Below are positions 7,419 through 14,330 of a DNA stretch of 64,000 nucleotides, piece by piece. The position numbers and the translations under genes are program-made. The stretch's first letter is position 1. The number at the start of each line of letters is the position of its first letter. The notes under the pieces are model-generated. The model was not told the DNA's origin, searched no databases, and worked only from the letters and a program-made list of their open reading frames with translations. The DNA comes from a virus, in IMG/VR virus record IMGVR_UViG_3300021142_000028, positions 1 through 64,000 of that record; one strand, written 5' to 3'.

Positions 7419-7490
7419 CTGTTTGTAGGTATAGTGAATAACCTTCAGAGAAGGTGATGGTATCGCACTCTTAAAATGCGAACCCTCTTT
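7419..7490 (+). other. tRNA spacer with two hairpins
   Basis: ACCTT/AAGGT and CGCA/TGCG hairpins fill the space before tRNA-Val. No tRNA fold fits. Confidence 0.35.
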
Positions 7491-7563
7491 AGTTCCGTCA
7501 TATAGCGGTTTAATATGTGACCCTTACAAGGTCAACTCACCAGTTCGATTCTGGTCGGAACTA
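7491..7563 (+). tRNA. tRNA-Val(TAC)
   Basis: Perfect acceptor AGTTCCG/CGGAACT, anticodon arm TGACC-CTTACAA-GGTCA, T-arm ACCAG/CTGGT. Confidence 0.92.
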
Positions 7564-7565
7564 CA

Positions 7566-7626
7566 GAATGTTGATAAAGGTAACCATTACCTCAACAACC
7601 ATTGCAATGGTAAGTATGGTACCTAT
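7566..7626 (+). ncRNA. nested hairpin spacer
   Basis: TGTTGA/TCAACA (7569-7574 with 7592-7597) encloses GGTAA/TTACC. The palindrome ACCATTGCAATGGT follows. It probably folds autonomously between two tRNAs. Confidence 0.4.
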
Positions 7627-7698
7627 GCGATAATAGTATAATGGTTATTACTCCGGATTACCAATTCGGATATGGAAGTTCGAATCTTCTTTATCGCT
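7627..7698 (+). tRNA. tRNA-Gly(ACC)
   Basis: Acceptor GCGATAA/TTATCGC, anticodon arm CCGGA-TTACCAA-TTCGG. The anticodon ACC (A34) is unusual for bacterial Gly, which normally uses GCC; it would read GGU. Confidence 0.8.
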
Positions 7699-7758
7699 CT
7701 TTAAATTATTTTTTTTTTCAATTTACATTTATCGCTCATTTTATTATATTTATAATAT

Positions 7759-8400
7759 ATGAATATATGGAAACAAAATGAAATTGATAATTTAATTGAA
7801 TTAATAAAAAAAGGTAAATCTTACAAAGAAATTAGTTTTGAATTGGGAAGAGAATCATCTTCAATAAGAACTAAACTATATAGATTAGGATATAAAAGTA
7901 CTGATTTTATAAAAACTGAAATTAATCATTGTTTAAATTGTAATAAAGAAATTAGTAATAAAAAACTTTTTTGTAATCATAGTTGTTCGGCAACATATAA
8001 TAATAAAATTAGATTTAAAAATGAATATCAAAAAAATAATTGTTTAAATTGTAATAAAGAAATTAAAATAAAAAAAAATTATTGTTCTAATAAATGTCAA
8101 GGTGAACATAAACAAAATTCAATTTTTGAAAAAATTGAAAACGGTGATATAACATTTTCTGAAAAATCATATAAAAAATTTTTAATAAAAAAATATGGGG
8201 ATAAATGTATGAAATGTGGATGGAACGAAATTAATCCAGTTACAGGAAAAGTCCCTATTCAATTAGAACATATTGATGGTAATTCAGAAAATAATACTTT
8301 AGAAAATTTAATGTTATTATGTCCTAATCATCATTCATTAACACCAACATATGGTGCATTGAATAAAGGACATGGTAGAAAATATAGATATAAAAAATAA
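7759..8400 (+). CDS. HNH homing endonuclease with zinc knuckles
   Basis: 213 residues. An N-terminal HTH-like segment (SYKEISFELGRESSSIRTKL) is followed by two Cys knuckles (CLNC-CNHSC and CLNC-CSNKC), then the HNH core CMKCGWNEINP...LEHIDGNSENNTLENLMLLCPNHHSLT. It is free-standing between tRNA-Gly genes. No intron core was found around it. Confidence 0.85.
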   Translation: MNIWKQNEIDNLIELIKKGKSYKEISFELGRESSSIRTKLYRLGYKSTDFIKTEINHCLNCNKEISNKKLFCNHSCSATYNNKIRFKNEYQKNNCLNCNKEIKIKKNYCSNKCQGEHKQNSIFEKIENGDITFSEKSYKKFLIKKYGDKCMKCGWNEINPVTGKVPIQLEHIDGNSENNTLENLMLLCPNHHSLTPTYGALNKGHGRKYRYKK

Positions 8401-8402
8401 AC

Positions 8403-8478
8403 GCATCGTAGGTGTAACTGGTTGCATCCCGTCCTTCCAAGTCGGTGGAATTAGTCGGTTCGAGCCCGACACGATGCT
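8403..8478 (+). tRNA. tRNA-Gly(TCC)
   Basis: Perfect acceptor GCATCGT/ACGATGC, T-arm GTCGG/CCGAC, anticodon loop CTTCCAA with one T-T mismatch in the anticodon stem. Confidence 0.85.
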
Positions 8479-8502
8479 CATTTGAACTTTTGTACCTTTT
8501 TT
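8479..8502 (+). repeat. direct repeat of tRNA spacer 6061-6082
   Basis: ATTTGAACTTTTGTACCTTT occurs here, after tRNA-Gly, and at 6061, after tRNA-Pro. It may be a shared spacer or promoter element, or a trace of duplication. Confidence 0.5.
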
Positions 8503-8527
8503 TGATATTTATATATAAATTATATTT

Positions 8528-9211
8528 ATGTCAAGAAAAGAAAAACAATATCATTACATTTATAAAACAACTAATATTATTAATGGAAAATTTTATATTG
8601 GTATTCATAGTACAAATGATTTAAATGATGGTTATATTGGTTCTGGAAAACGATTATGGTATTCTATAAACAAGTATGGAAAAGAAATTTTTAAATGTGA
8701 AATACTTGAATATTTTTCAGATAGAGAATCATTATATAAAAAAGAAAGAGAATTAGTTAATGAAGAATTATTGAAGGATAAAATGTGTATGAATCTTGGA
8801 ATAGGAGGTACTGGAGGTCAAGGTGATAGATTTTTAACAAAAGAACAATTAAAAAAAGGTAGGAAAAAATGTGATTTAATTTTAAGAGAAAAATATGGTG
8901 AAGATTTTCGTTCAATTATTGTAAAAAAATATTATAATAATTTAACTGAAGACCAAAAAAAAGAACGGAATAAAAAAATAATAAATGGACAAATAAATTC
9001 AAATTTTGATCGTTCTAAAACTTTTAAAGGAAAAAAACATAATGATAAAACAAAAAAGATAATTGGAGAAAAGAGTTCAATTAATCAAAAAGGTTCATTA
9101 AATTCACAATTTGGAACGATGTGGATTACAAATGGTATTGAGAATAAGAAAATTAAGAAAGAAACTGAAATACCACAAGGTTGGTATAAAGGAAGAAATA
9201 AGATGAAATAA
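8528..9211 (+). CDS. GIY-YIG homing endonuclease with NUMOD3-type repeats
   Basis: 227 residues. HYIYKTTNIINGKFYIGIHS (8-27) is the GIY-YIG start, the active-site R is near residue 40 and the conserved E near 63. The C-terminal half has NUMOD3-like KGKKHNDKTKKIIGEKSS modules and ends with GWYKGRNK, as in seg-type phage homing enzymes. It is free-standing. Confidence 0.85.
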   Translation: MSRKEKQYHYIYKTTNIINGKFYIGIHSTNDLNDGYIGSGKRLWYSINKYGKEIFKCEILEYFSDRESLYKKERELVNEELLKDKMCMNLGIGGTGGQGDRFLTKEQLKKGRKKCDLILREKYGEDFRSIIVKKYYNNLTEDQKKERNKKIINGQINSNFDRSKTFKGKKHNDKTKKIIGEKSSINQKGSLNSQFGTMWITNGIENKKIKKETEIPQGWYKGRNKMK

Positions 9212-9276
9212 AGAATATTGAATTATTTATAAAACTCGGTTTTTATATTTTTTAGTATAAAAATTTTAAAATATGG

Positions 9277-9320
9277 GTCTGAGGGAGTCCCAAAAACGGA
9301 TAAATAACGTGTCCCTCTCC
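9277..9320 (+). other. hairpin before tRNA-Thr
   Basis: GAGGGA pairs with TCCCTC across about 25 bases, just upstream of the tRNA. A likely processing or structural element. Confidence 0.35.
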
Positions 9321-9322
9321 AT

Positions 9323-9395
9323 TCCGGAGTAACTCAGTTGGTAGAGTAGGAATTTTGTAAATTTCAAGTCGCAAGTTCGAAGCTTGTCTCTGGAT
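9323..9395 (+). tRNA. tRNA-Thr(TGT), second copy
   Basis: Acceptor TCCGGAG/CTCTGGA, anticodon loop TTTGTAA, T-arm GCAAG/CTTGT. It differs clearly from the copy at 344, so it is not a recent duplicate. Confidence 0.88.
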
Positions 9396-9396
9396 C

Positions 9397-9531
9397 AATG
9401 GTCCGTTGATATGGTGACTTAATGAAAACAAACCATGTCCAAGGGGTGAAAGTCCCCCACAAATTAACTAGTCTGATGCATTACAGGTGCATCGGGTAAG
9501 TGTCCTTAGTAACGAATGTGACCGCTAGTTT
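9397..9531 (+). ncRNA. structured RNA between tRNAs
   Basis: Three stems follow in series: ATGGT/ACCAT, GGGG-TGAAAGT-CCCC and AACTAG (9466-9471) with CTAGTT (9525-9530). The last encloses GATGCA/TGCATC. No ORF. The family was not recognised. Confidence 0.5.
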
Positions 9532-9537
9532 ATTCAT

Positions 9538-9608
9538 TGTTCTGTAGTGTAATGGTAACACATAACATTTTGGATGTTATATTTAAAGTTCGAATCTTTA
9601 CAGGACAA
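9538..9608 (+). tRNA. tRNA-Gln(TTG)
   Basis: Acceptor TGTTCTG/CAGGACA, anticodon arm TAACA-TTTTGGA-TGTTA, T-arm TAAAG/CTTTA. Confidence 0.9.
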
Positions 9609-9619
9609 CACTAAAAATT

Positions 9620-9706
9620 GGAGAGATGACAGAGTGGTAATGTAGCAACCTGCTAAGTTGTACATCGGGTAAGACCGGTGCGAGGGTTCGACTCCCTCTC
9701 TCTCCG
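9620..9706 (+). tRNA. tRNA-Ser(GCT)
   Basis: Class II cloverleaf. Acceptor GGAGAGA/TCTCTCC, anticodon arm GCAAC-CTGCTAA-GTTGT, long variable arm with CGG/CCG, T-arm GAGGG/CCCTC, discriminator G. Confidence 0.92.
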
Positions 9707-9722
9707 CAGAATTTTTAAATAT

Positions 9723-9888
9723 TGCTAAGTGTTGAAATGACTTAAGTGTCTCGGCAGACTCGCCCTTCTGTCTAAAGGGTGGTGATAACAAAATAAAGAC
9801 AGAATAATGGATTGACCACTAAAAATGTTAAAACTTATTTGTTCTGTACCTAATTGCACCGTACATGGTTCGAATCCTGTCTTAGCAG
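9723..9888 (+). ncRNA. tRNA-like element with a large internal domain
   Basis: TGCTAAG (9723-9729) pairs perfectly with CTTAGCA (9881-9887), next to a TTCGAAT T-loop on a bulged stem. About 130 bases replace the D and anticodon arms. Inside is a 5-bp stem with a 7-base loop (CCCTT-CTGTCTA-AAGGG) that resembles a GTC anticodon arm. It could be a tRNA-Asp with insertions or a tRNA-mimicking RNA. Confidence 0.5.
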
Positions 9889-9898
9889 AGTTGTATAT

Positions 9899-9959
9899 GT
9901 TAATTCACCTCCACGTTTGGTTACAACTGGAAACGGGTAATGCCGGCTAAGAAATTAAC
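9899..9959 (+). ncRNA. small hairpin RNA
   Basis: GTTAATT (9899-9905) pairs with AATTAAC (9953-9959) and encloses CGTTT/AAACG. It is the last structured spacer before the next protein gene. Confidence 0.4.
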
Positions 9960-10020
9960 AATTAAATTAATTAACAAAAAATAAAGAAAGATGACTTAGT
10001 ATTTATTTAAAAACACAATT

Positions 10021-10485
10021 ATGGAACGGAAATTTAGAACACTTTATGGTACTCCGATACCAAATGTAGTTGATTATGTAAAAGATTACTTATCAAACAG
10101 AGAAGATGTAGAAATCTTAATCGGATCAGATTCACAATGTTATGGAAATAAAAAAACAGTATATGGTGTAGTAATTGCATTATATACAAAGGGTAAAGGT
10201 GCCCATGTTTTATGTAGTCGTGAGACAGTTCCAATGGAGAGAAATACTGCAACAAGATTATTAACTGAAGTTTGGAAATCAATTGAATTAGCTGAATATC
10301 TTAAAGATAATGGTTTACCAAAACCACAATGGATAGATATTGACTTAAATCCAGATCCAAAATATAAATCTAATGCAACACTTAGACAAGCGGTTGGTAT
10401 GGTTGAGTCTTGTGGTTATAAAGTCAGATATAAACACTTAGGTGCAATTATGACCTATGCTGCAAATCATTTAGTTCGTTTGTAA
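10021..10485 (+). CDS. RNase H-like nuclease (DUF458 family)
   Basis: 154 residues. ILIGSDSQCYG (33-43) with the acidic D37 starts the RNase H fold, E70/E82-region acidic residues follow, and WIDIDLNPDPKYKSN carries the next acidic pair. This matches the DUF458 family of RNase H-like proteins in Firmicutes and phages, whose substrate is not established. The stop overlaps the next ATG (TAATG). Confidence 0.75.
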   Translation: MERKFRTLYGTPIPNVVDYVKDYLSNREDVEILIGSDSQCYGNKKTVYGVVIALYTKGKGAHVLCSRETVPMERNTATRLLTEVWKSIELAEYLKDNGLPKPQWIDIDLNPDPKYKSNATLRQAVGMVESCGYKVRYKHLGAIMTYAANHLVRL

Positions 10486-10631
10486 TGGGAGATTTTTTAA
10501 GTAAATTGGAATATGAGATTAAATTCAAATCAGAAGTTGAAAAAGTTCTGAGAGAAAAGGTCATGTCTAAAATTAAAATAAGAGAAATTTTAAAATTAAT
10601 AAAAGAAAGAAATAAGAAAGATGGAAATTAA
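10485..10631 (+). CDS. small basic helical protein, 48 aa
   Basis: MGDFLSKLEYEIKFK... is a highly charged, probably all-helical peptide rich in K and E. Its ATG overlaps the RNase H-like stop, so translation is coupled. Function unknown. Confidence 0.5.
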   Translation: MGDFLSKLEYEIKFKSEVEKVLREKVMSKIKIREILKLIKERNKKDGN

Positions 10632-10680
10632 TCCACCTTTTTTTATTTATTAAATAATATTTTTTTACTATCATTGTAAT

Positions 10681-11454
10681 ATGGGAAATAAAATAAAAAA
10701 TTTTTTAATTGGTGCAGTAGTATCATTAAATAAAGTTCAAGAAAATATAAGTCAAACTGTTAATGGAATTGATAATAACATTTCAATTCAAAAAGAAGTA
10801 GAAAAACATGAAATAAAACTTGTAACAAAAAGTAGGTTTTATGATATTTTAAACAAGGCAGATAAATATGAAAGAGCATTAAAAGAAGGTGTATCCTTGG
10901 ATATACTTAATAATAAAGATTTAGTATCCAAAAATCCAGAAAAAGTTGAAGCTGCAAATCAAAAAATAAGAGAAGCTTTGAATTCTACATTAACTGAGGA
11001 AAAAATAAAAGAAATTGAAGATAGACCAATACTTGGATTTAGAAATCAAAGATTTGGTTCTTTAATGGAGGATATTAATAATCTTGATGAGGATGCCAAA
11101 TATAAATTTAGTACAAATAATGATTTGTATAAGTATGCTAGTAATGTAAAAATACATTATAAAGATGATGGTTTATTTTTGGAATTTATTGTTAACTCAA
11201 GTGAAAATCCAAAAATATTAATGATGAATTTTGAAGATCTAAATCATTTTTCTGTTGTTGAAAAAAATGCAAAGACATATGAATATGAAATATTATCTTA
11301 TGAGGGTACTAGAGTTACCGCACCATTTGAGAAGGGTTATATGTATAAAGCAAACATTTTAAAGAATGGTGAATATAATTTTGAAATGGATGATAAAATA
11401 AACATATTGAATAAGAAAAATACTCCAGCAAAAAATACAGCGTTTTATAAATAA
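10681..11454 (+). CDS. hypothetical protein, 257 aa
   Basis: Not recognised. A short hydrophobic N-terminus (FLIGAVVSL) is followed by a helical, acidic body, and a C-terminal beta-rich region follows YKDDGLFLEFIVN. A role at the membrane or as a virion-associated protein is possible. It ends at the shared bidirectional terminator. Confidence 0.6.
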   Translation: MGNKIKNFLIGAVVSLNKVQENISQTVNGIDNNISIQKEVEKHEIKLVTKSRFYDILNKADKYERALKEGVSLDILNNKDLVSKNPEKVEAANQKIREALNSTLTEEKIKEIEDRPILGFRNQRFGSLMEDINNLDEDAKYKFSTNNDLYKYASNVKIHYKDDGLFLEFIVNSSENPKILMMNFEDLNHFSVVEKNAKTYEYEILSYEGTRVTAPFEKGYMYKANILKNGEYNFEMDDKINILNKKNTPAKNTAFYK

Positions 11455-11455
11455 A

Positions 11456-11479
11456 AAAGGTGGATTAATTTCCACCTTT
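11456..11479. terminator. bidirectional terminator
   Basis: AAAGGTGGA/TCCACCTTT with A- and T-runs on either side. It serves the plus-strand gene ending at 11454 and the minus-strand gene ending at 11478. Confidence 0.75.
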
Positions 11480-12431
11480 ATTCTTTTATAACATTTATTT
11501 TTATTTTCGGTTCATAACCATTTGGTAGTCTATTATCTATACCTAGAAATTTCCCCATATTTTTATCCATCCTTATTGTTACTTCTTTTTTATCAAGATT
11601 TAACATTATCTGACCAACAGTTTGCATGTTATGTTCATTTTTTTCTCTATATGGATTGAAGAATGGGTTTTTATGATATTGTTGTCTCATTTTTTCAAAC
11701 ACTTCACTATCTGTTTTACAACTTTTCAAATATTCTTTTGCAAATAACATTCTCATATGAGAAGATTTCTTTTTAATACCTGTTGTATAACCAGCAACTT
11801 CATGTGCTATACCATGATTTGTTCTAACCATGACTTTTTTATCTTCTTTTAATTTTGTTACAACAGAAGTGTCTTTACTAGTTGCTTCAATATTATAAAT
11901 GTTTTTATTATTTCCAACCATTGTTTGACCTTTAATACCAACATTTTTTTTATCATCACCGGAGAATGAAATAACCGACTTAACAACATTTTTTATTTCT
12001 TTATGTTTTAATGCTGTTCTAATTTTAAAACCATCAGTCGCTTTCTTTCTATTTTCAGTATCGTCTAATTTTGGATCTTTAAAAACATAATTTTTTCCAT
12101 CCTTTTGTTTTTTTTCTATTTTATCACTTTCTTTTTCATCTTGTCTAACCAATAGACTTGAATTAACAATACCAATACCATATTCATTCATACCTTCAGA
12201 CCAATCGGTATCCTCATCAATCCAATATACCATTTCCACATCATCAACAACTTCATGAACTACTTTCATTTTGGCAACATAACCTCTATCTCTATTTTTT
12301 GCCAAAATAATACCATTATCAAGTCTAACTGCAGCAATTGTACATTCTTTAATTAAATTTAATTTTTCAGATTTAACTAAACTTATCTCCTCACTTATTA
12401 ATTCATTTAATTTTGATTCATTTATTATCAT
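11478..12431 (-). CDS. Ntn-hydrolase (C45/choloylglycine-hydrolase type) with packaging leader
   Basis: 317 residues. Residues 30-48 (CTIAAVRLDNG...NRD) are the nucleophile strand of linear-amide C-N hydrolases/acyltransferases: the catalytic Cys must become N-terminal, and N46-R47-D48 follows. Residues 1-29 form a propeptide containing the leader motif (LISE, 11-14) and ending in L-I-K-E directly before C30. Cleavage after I-K-E, a prohead-protease-type site, would expose the nucleophile. Substrate unknown; a cell-wall or signalling amide is possible. Confidence 0.7.
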   Translation of the reverse strand: MIINESKLNELISEEISLVKSEKLNLIKECTIAAVRLDNGIILAKNRDRGYVAKMKVVHEVVDDVEMVYWIDEDTDWSEGMNEYGIGIVNSSLLVRQDEKESDKIEKKQKDGKNYVFKDPKLDDTENRKKATDGFKIRTALKHKEIKNVVKSVISFSGDDKKNVGIKGQTMVGNNKNIYNIEATSKDTSVVTKLKEDKKVMVRTNHGIAHEVAGYTTGIKKKSSHMRMLFAKEYLKSCKTDSEVFEKMRQQYHKNPFFNPYREKNEHNMQTVGQIMLNLDKKEVTIRMDKNMGKFLGIDNRLPNGYEPKIKINVIKE

Positions 12432-12480
12432 AATAAATTATTTATTACAATAAATATTTGATAATGTCAATAATATCACT

Positions 12481-12488
12481 TATATTTG
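12481..12488 (+). promoter_or_regulatory. promoter -7 box (TATATTTG)
   Basis: Matches the left-arm promoter type; the small basic gene starts 35 bases downstream. Confidence 0.5.
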
Positions 12489-12522
12489 CATTCTATTATT
12501 AATTAACAATAAAAAAATTATT

Positions 12523-12771
12523 ATGAAGTGTATTAAATCAGTTAGAGTTGGCAAGAATGTTGAACTTGGTGAAATTAAAAGGGTAAATGATGTGGATGCA
12601 GATTTATCTGTAAGAAGTGGATCTTGGTCATATGTATCAAAATCTGAGTACAAAAAAACTATTAAACCGGTTGTAGTTGAACCAGTACTTGTTGAGAAAA
12701 AAGTTGAGAAAACTATTTCCGAAAAACAACGTGATAGTAAGAAAAAAAATAATAAAAAAGTTTATAAATAA
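12523..12771 (+). CDS. small basic protein, 82 aa
   Basis: An N-terminal SH3-like stretch (KSVRVGKNVELGEIKRVNDVDADLSVRSGSWSYVSKSEY) precedes a Lys-rich, proline/valine tail. It resembles small phage structural or nucleic-acid-binding accessory proteins. Function unknown. Confidence 0.55.
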   Translation: MKCIKSVRVGKNVELGEIKRVNDVDADLSVRSGSWSYVSKSEYKKTIKPVVVEPVLVEKKVEKTISEKQRDSKKKNNKKVYK

Positions 12772-12795
12772 TTTTTTTATTTGAAAAATTAGATT

Positions 12796-12803
12796 TATCT
12801 TTG
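12796..12803 (+). promoter_or_regulatory. promoter -7 box (TATCTTTG)
   Basis: TTTG lies about 20 bases upstream (12780-12784). The inferred transcript start is about 18 bases before ATG 12824. Confidence 0.6.
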
Positions 12804-12823
12804 CAACGTAATACTTATTATAT

Positions 12824-13165
12824 ATGACACATTAGATTAATAAACTTGTAGTAATAACCAGAGGTGATATGACACCAGGTTATCAAATGGCACAAAGTTG
12901 TCATTCAGTATCACAGTTCATACTTGAACATCATGATTTGGCTAAGAAATGGAATAACAATTTTTTAATATCGTTATCCATTGATTCAGAAGAAAAATTA
13001 AGTAATTTATTAACAAAAATTCAAGATATTGGCGTTCCTGTGTCTTATTTCACAGAACCCGATATTGACAATCAATTGACTTCAATTTGTTTCCTTGAAA
13101 CGGAACAAACAAGGAGATTAACATCGTCATTACCTTTATCATTAAAAAATTTTAATAAACAATAA
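12824..13165 (+). CDS. peptidyl-tRNA hydrolase (PTH2 family) with in-frame TAG
   Basis: The frame reads ATG ACA CAT TAG ATT and then NKLVVITRGDMTPGYQMAQSCHS. The K-L-V-V-x-x-R-x-D strand and the G-x-x-x-A-Q-S-C-H segment are the PTH2 core, so the protein must begin before the downstream ATG 12869. The amber codon at position 4 therefore has to be read through, or translation starts at the ATT after it. A CTA-anticodon tRNA lies 1.9 kb downstream. PTH2 recycles peptidyl-tRNA, which fits a genome rich in tRNA genes. Confidence 0.75.
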
Positions 13166-13176
13166 AACAAACAGTT

Positions 13177-13437
13177 ATGATGTAGATTACAGAAAAGAAA
13201 TGTGAAATTGTATTTCACTTCAACAAGAAACATTTGGAAGACCCTACCATTCCAATGTGGGTAATTAAATGTAGGGGTGACACTCATTATGTCCATCACG
13301 TAGTTGTAGAACCCGGTGTTGGTTTCTCAACAAAAGAAACTCCAAATAACACTCATACAAAGGGGAGTATCAAATTTAAAGCAAATTTGGTTTTAGAAAC
13401 GGATGAGAATAATCAGACAATCGCAAGGTTGTATTAA
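13177..13437 (+). CDS. conserved hypothetical protein with in-frame TAG at codon 3
   Basis: The frame reads ATG ATG TAG ATT ACA GAA and stays open to TAA 13437. The segment upstream of the first non-ATG start has normal coding character (ITEKKCEIVFHFNKKHLEDP). The body is beta-rich with His-rich THYVHHVVVEPGVGF and a C-terminal KGSIKFKANLVLE strand, perhaps a small metal-binding or jelly-roll-like domain. The TAG-ATT arrangement repeats that of the upstream PTH2 gene. Confidence 0.6.
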
Positions 13438-13458
13438 TAAAATAAAAAAATTAATAAA

Positions 13459-13779
13459 ATGTCACAAAAAAACAACGGGTCAAAACAAAACCCAACAACA
13501 GTAATTAAATGTAGTTTTTCAAACTCAGTTCATAAATTATTAGAACCTAACATGGATAAAAAAACTTATCAACGTTGGAAGTATAAAAAAGAATTAACTG
13601 AAAAAGAAAAGATTGAGATCTTTGATAAAATAATGGAATTACATAAAGAAAGTTCCGAGTTATTAACCTCATATCAATTTGAGAAGAGGGAAAAAAGAAG
13701 AATACATAAAGCACGTGTTGAACGTGGTTATGAGTTCAAGAAAAAAATAAATAAAAAAGATTTGGTGAATCAAAATTAA
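13459..13779 (+). CDS. hypothetical basic helical protein, 106 aa
   Basis: Strongly charged, rich in K/E helices (KKELTEKEKIEIFDKIMELHKESSELL), with a basic tail. It follows the previous gene by 21 bases, probably in the same operon. Function unknown. Confidence 0.55.
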   Translation: MSQKNNGSKQNPTTVIKCSFSNSVHKLLEPNMDKKTYQRWKYKKELTEKEKIEIFDKIMELHKESSELLTSYQFEKREKRRIHKARVERGYEFKKKINKKDLVNQN

Positions 13780-13792
13780 GTCTTTATATTTG
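13761..13792 (+). promoter_or_regulatory. promoter of structured RNA
   Basis: TTTG 13761-13764 and TATATTTG 13785-13792. Transcription would begin at or near the AGTTCTTT leader of the RNA. Confidence 0.6.
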
Positions 13793-13796
13793 CATC

Positions 13797-14039
13797 AGTT
13801 CTTTAAAATATCTGCTGATAAACAAACAATAATCTTGACCAACATAATAGGCTTCGGTGACCGTTGGTGTAACTGTGAATTAACACATCGGGGTTATCTC
13901 AACCAAGAGAGATGTTTGTGGACAGATAAACGACCTTAGATTGTACTTAGGTACATTGGAAGGAAGTCCTTTCTCCCCAAAGTAGGGAGCGTACTAAGGT
14001 TTATTCACATTCTTGGAGTGACAGATATTTTAAAGAACT
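13797..14039 (+). ncRNA. structured RNA enclosed by an 18-bp inverted repeat
   Basis: AGTTCTTTAAAATATCTG (13797-13814) is perfectly complementary to 14022-14039. Inside are ACAAACA/TGTTTGT, CTCCC-CAAAGTA-GGGAG, CGGT-G-ACCG and a CCTTA...GTAC/GTAC...TAAGG helix. The design (promoter, boxA-like leader, long closing stem, tRNA-like gene just after) resembles precursor processing of stable RNAs. It matches no family I could name. Confidence 0.65.
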
Positions 14040-14043
14040 TTAT

Positions 14044-14115
14044 GGTAAAGTGACCGAGTGGTTAGGTGTGGGAACAGACGTTCTTATTACAAAGGTTCGA
14101 ATCCTTTCTTTACCT
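14044..14115 (+). tRNA. tRNA-like gene, anticodon unclear (AGA by position)
   Basis: Perfect acceptor GGTAAAG/CTTTACC, T-arm AAAGG/CCTTT. Canonical numbering gives anticodon loop ACAGACG, i.e. AGA with C instead of U at 33. The alternative GGAAC-AGAC-GTTCT hairpin is stronger. It may be decayed or specialised. Confidence 0.5.
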
Positions 14116-14296
14116 CTGGAATTTCAGTACTGGTGTCCATAATACCAATGAAAGACGGATGAGGACAAATCTCCTATGGAGTTTATTCTGTCAAATATCA
14201 AGGTACATGTAGTAAAGTGAATGAGACCTGTGACAAAAACTGAATACGTCATAAAACTACATAATTTTTAACAGTTCTTTGATAATTTTTTAAAAT

Positions 14297-14330
14297 GGCA
14301 TGTTAACTCAACGATAGAGTAGGATTTTAA
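14297..14330 (+). tRNA. 5' half of a tRNA, truncated
   Basis: GGCATGT, a D-arm (ACTC...GAGT) and the start of an anticodon stem are present, preceded by an AGTTCTTTG leader. No matching ACATGCC or T-arm follows. The minus-strand HNH gene begins its stop codon here, so its insertion probably destroyed the tRNA. Confidence 0.45.

Noticed and set aside
13797-14039. RNase P, 6S or SRP RNA
   Set aside because: GGAAGGAAGTCC is reminiscent of the RNase P P4 or SRP loop, but the partner strands and remaining conserved elements are absent.
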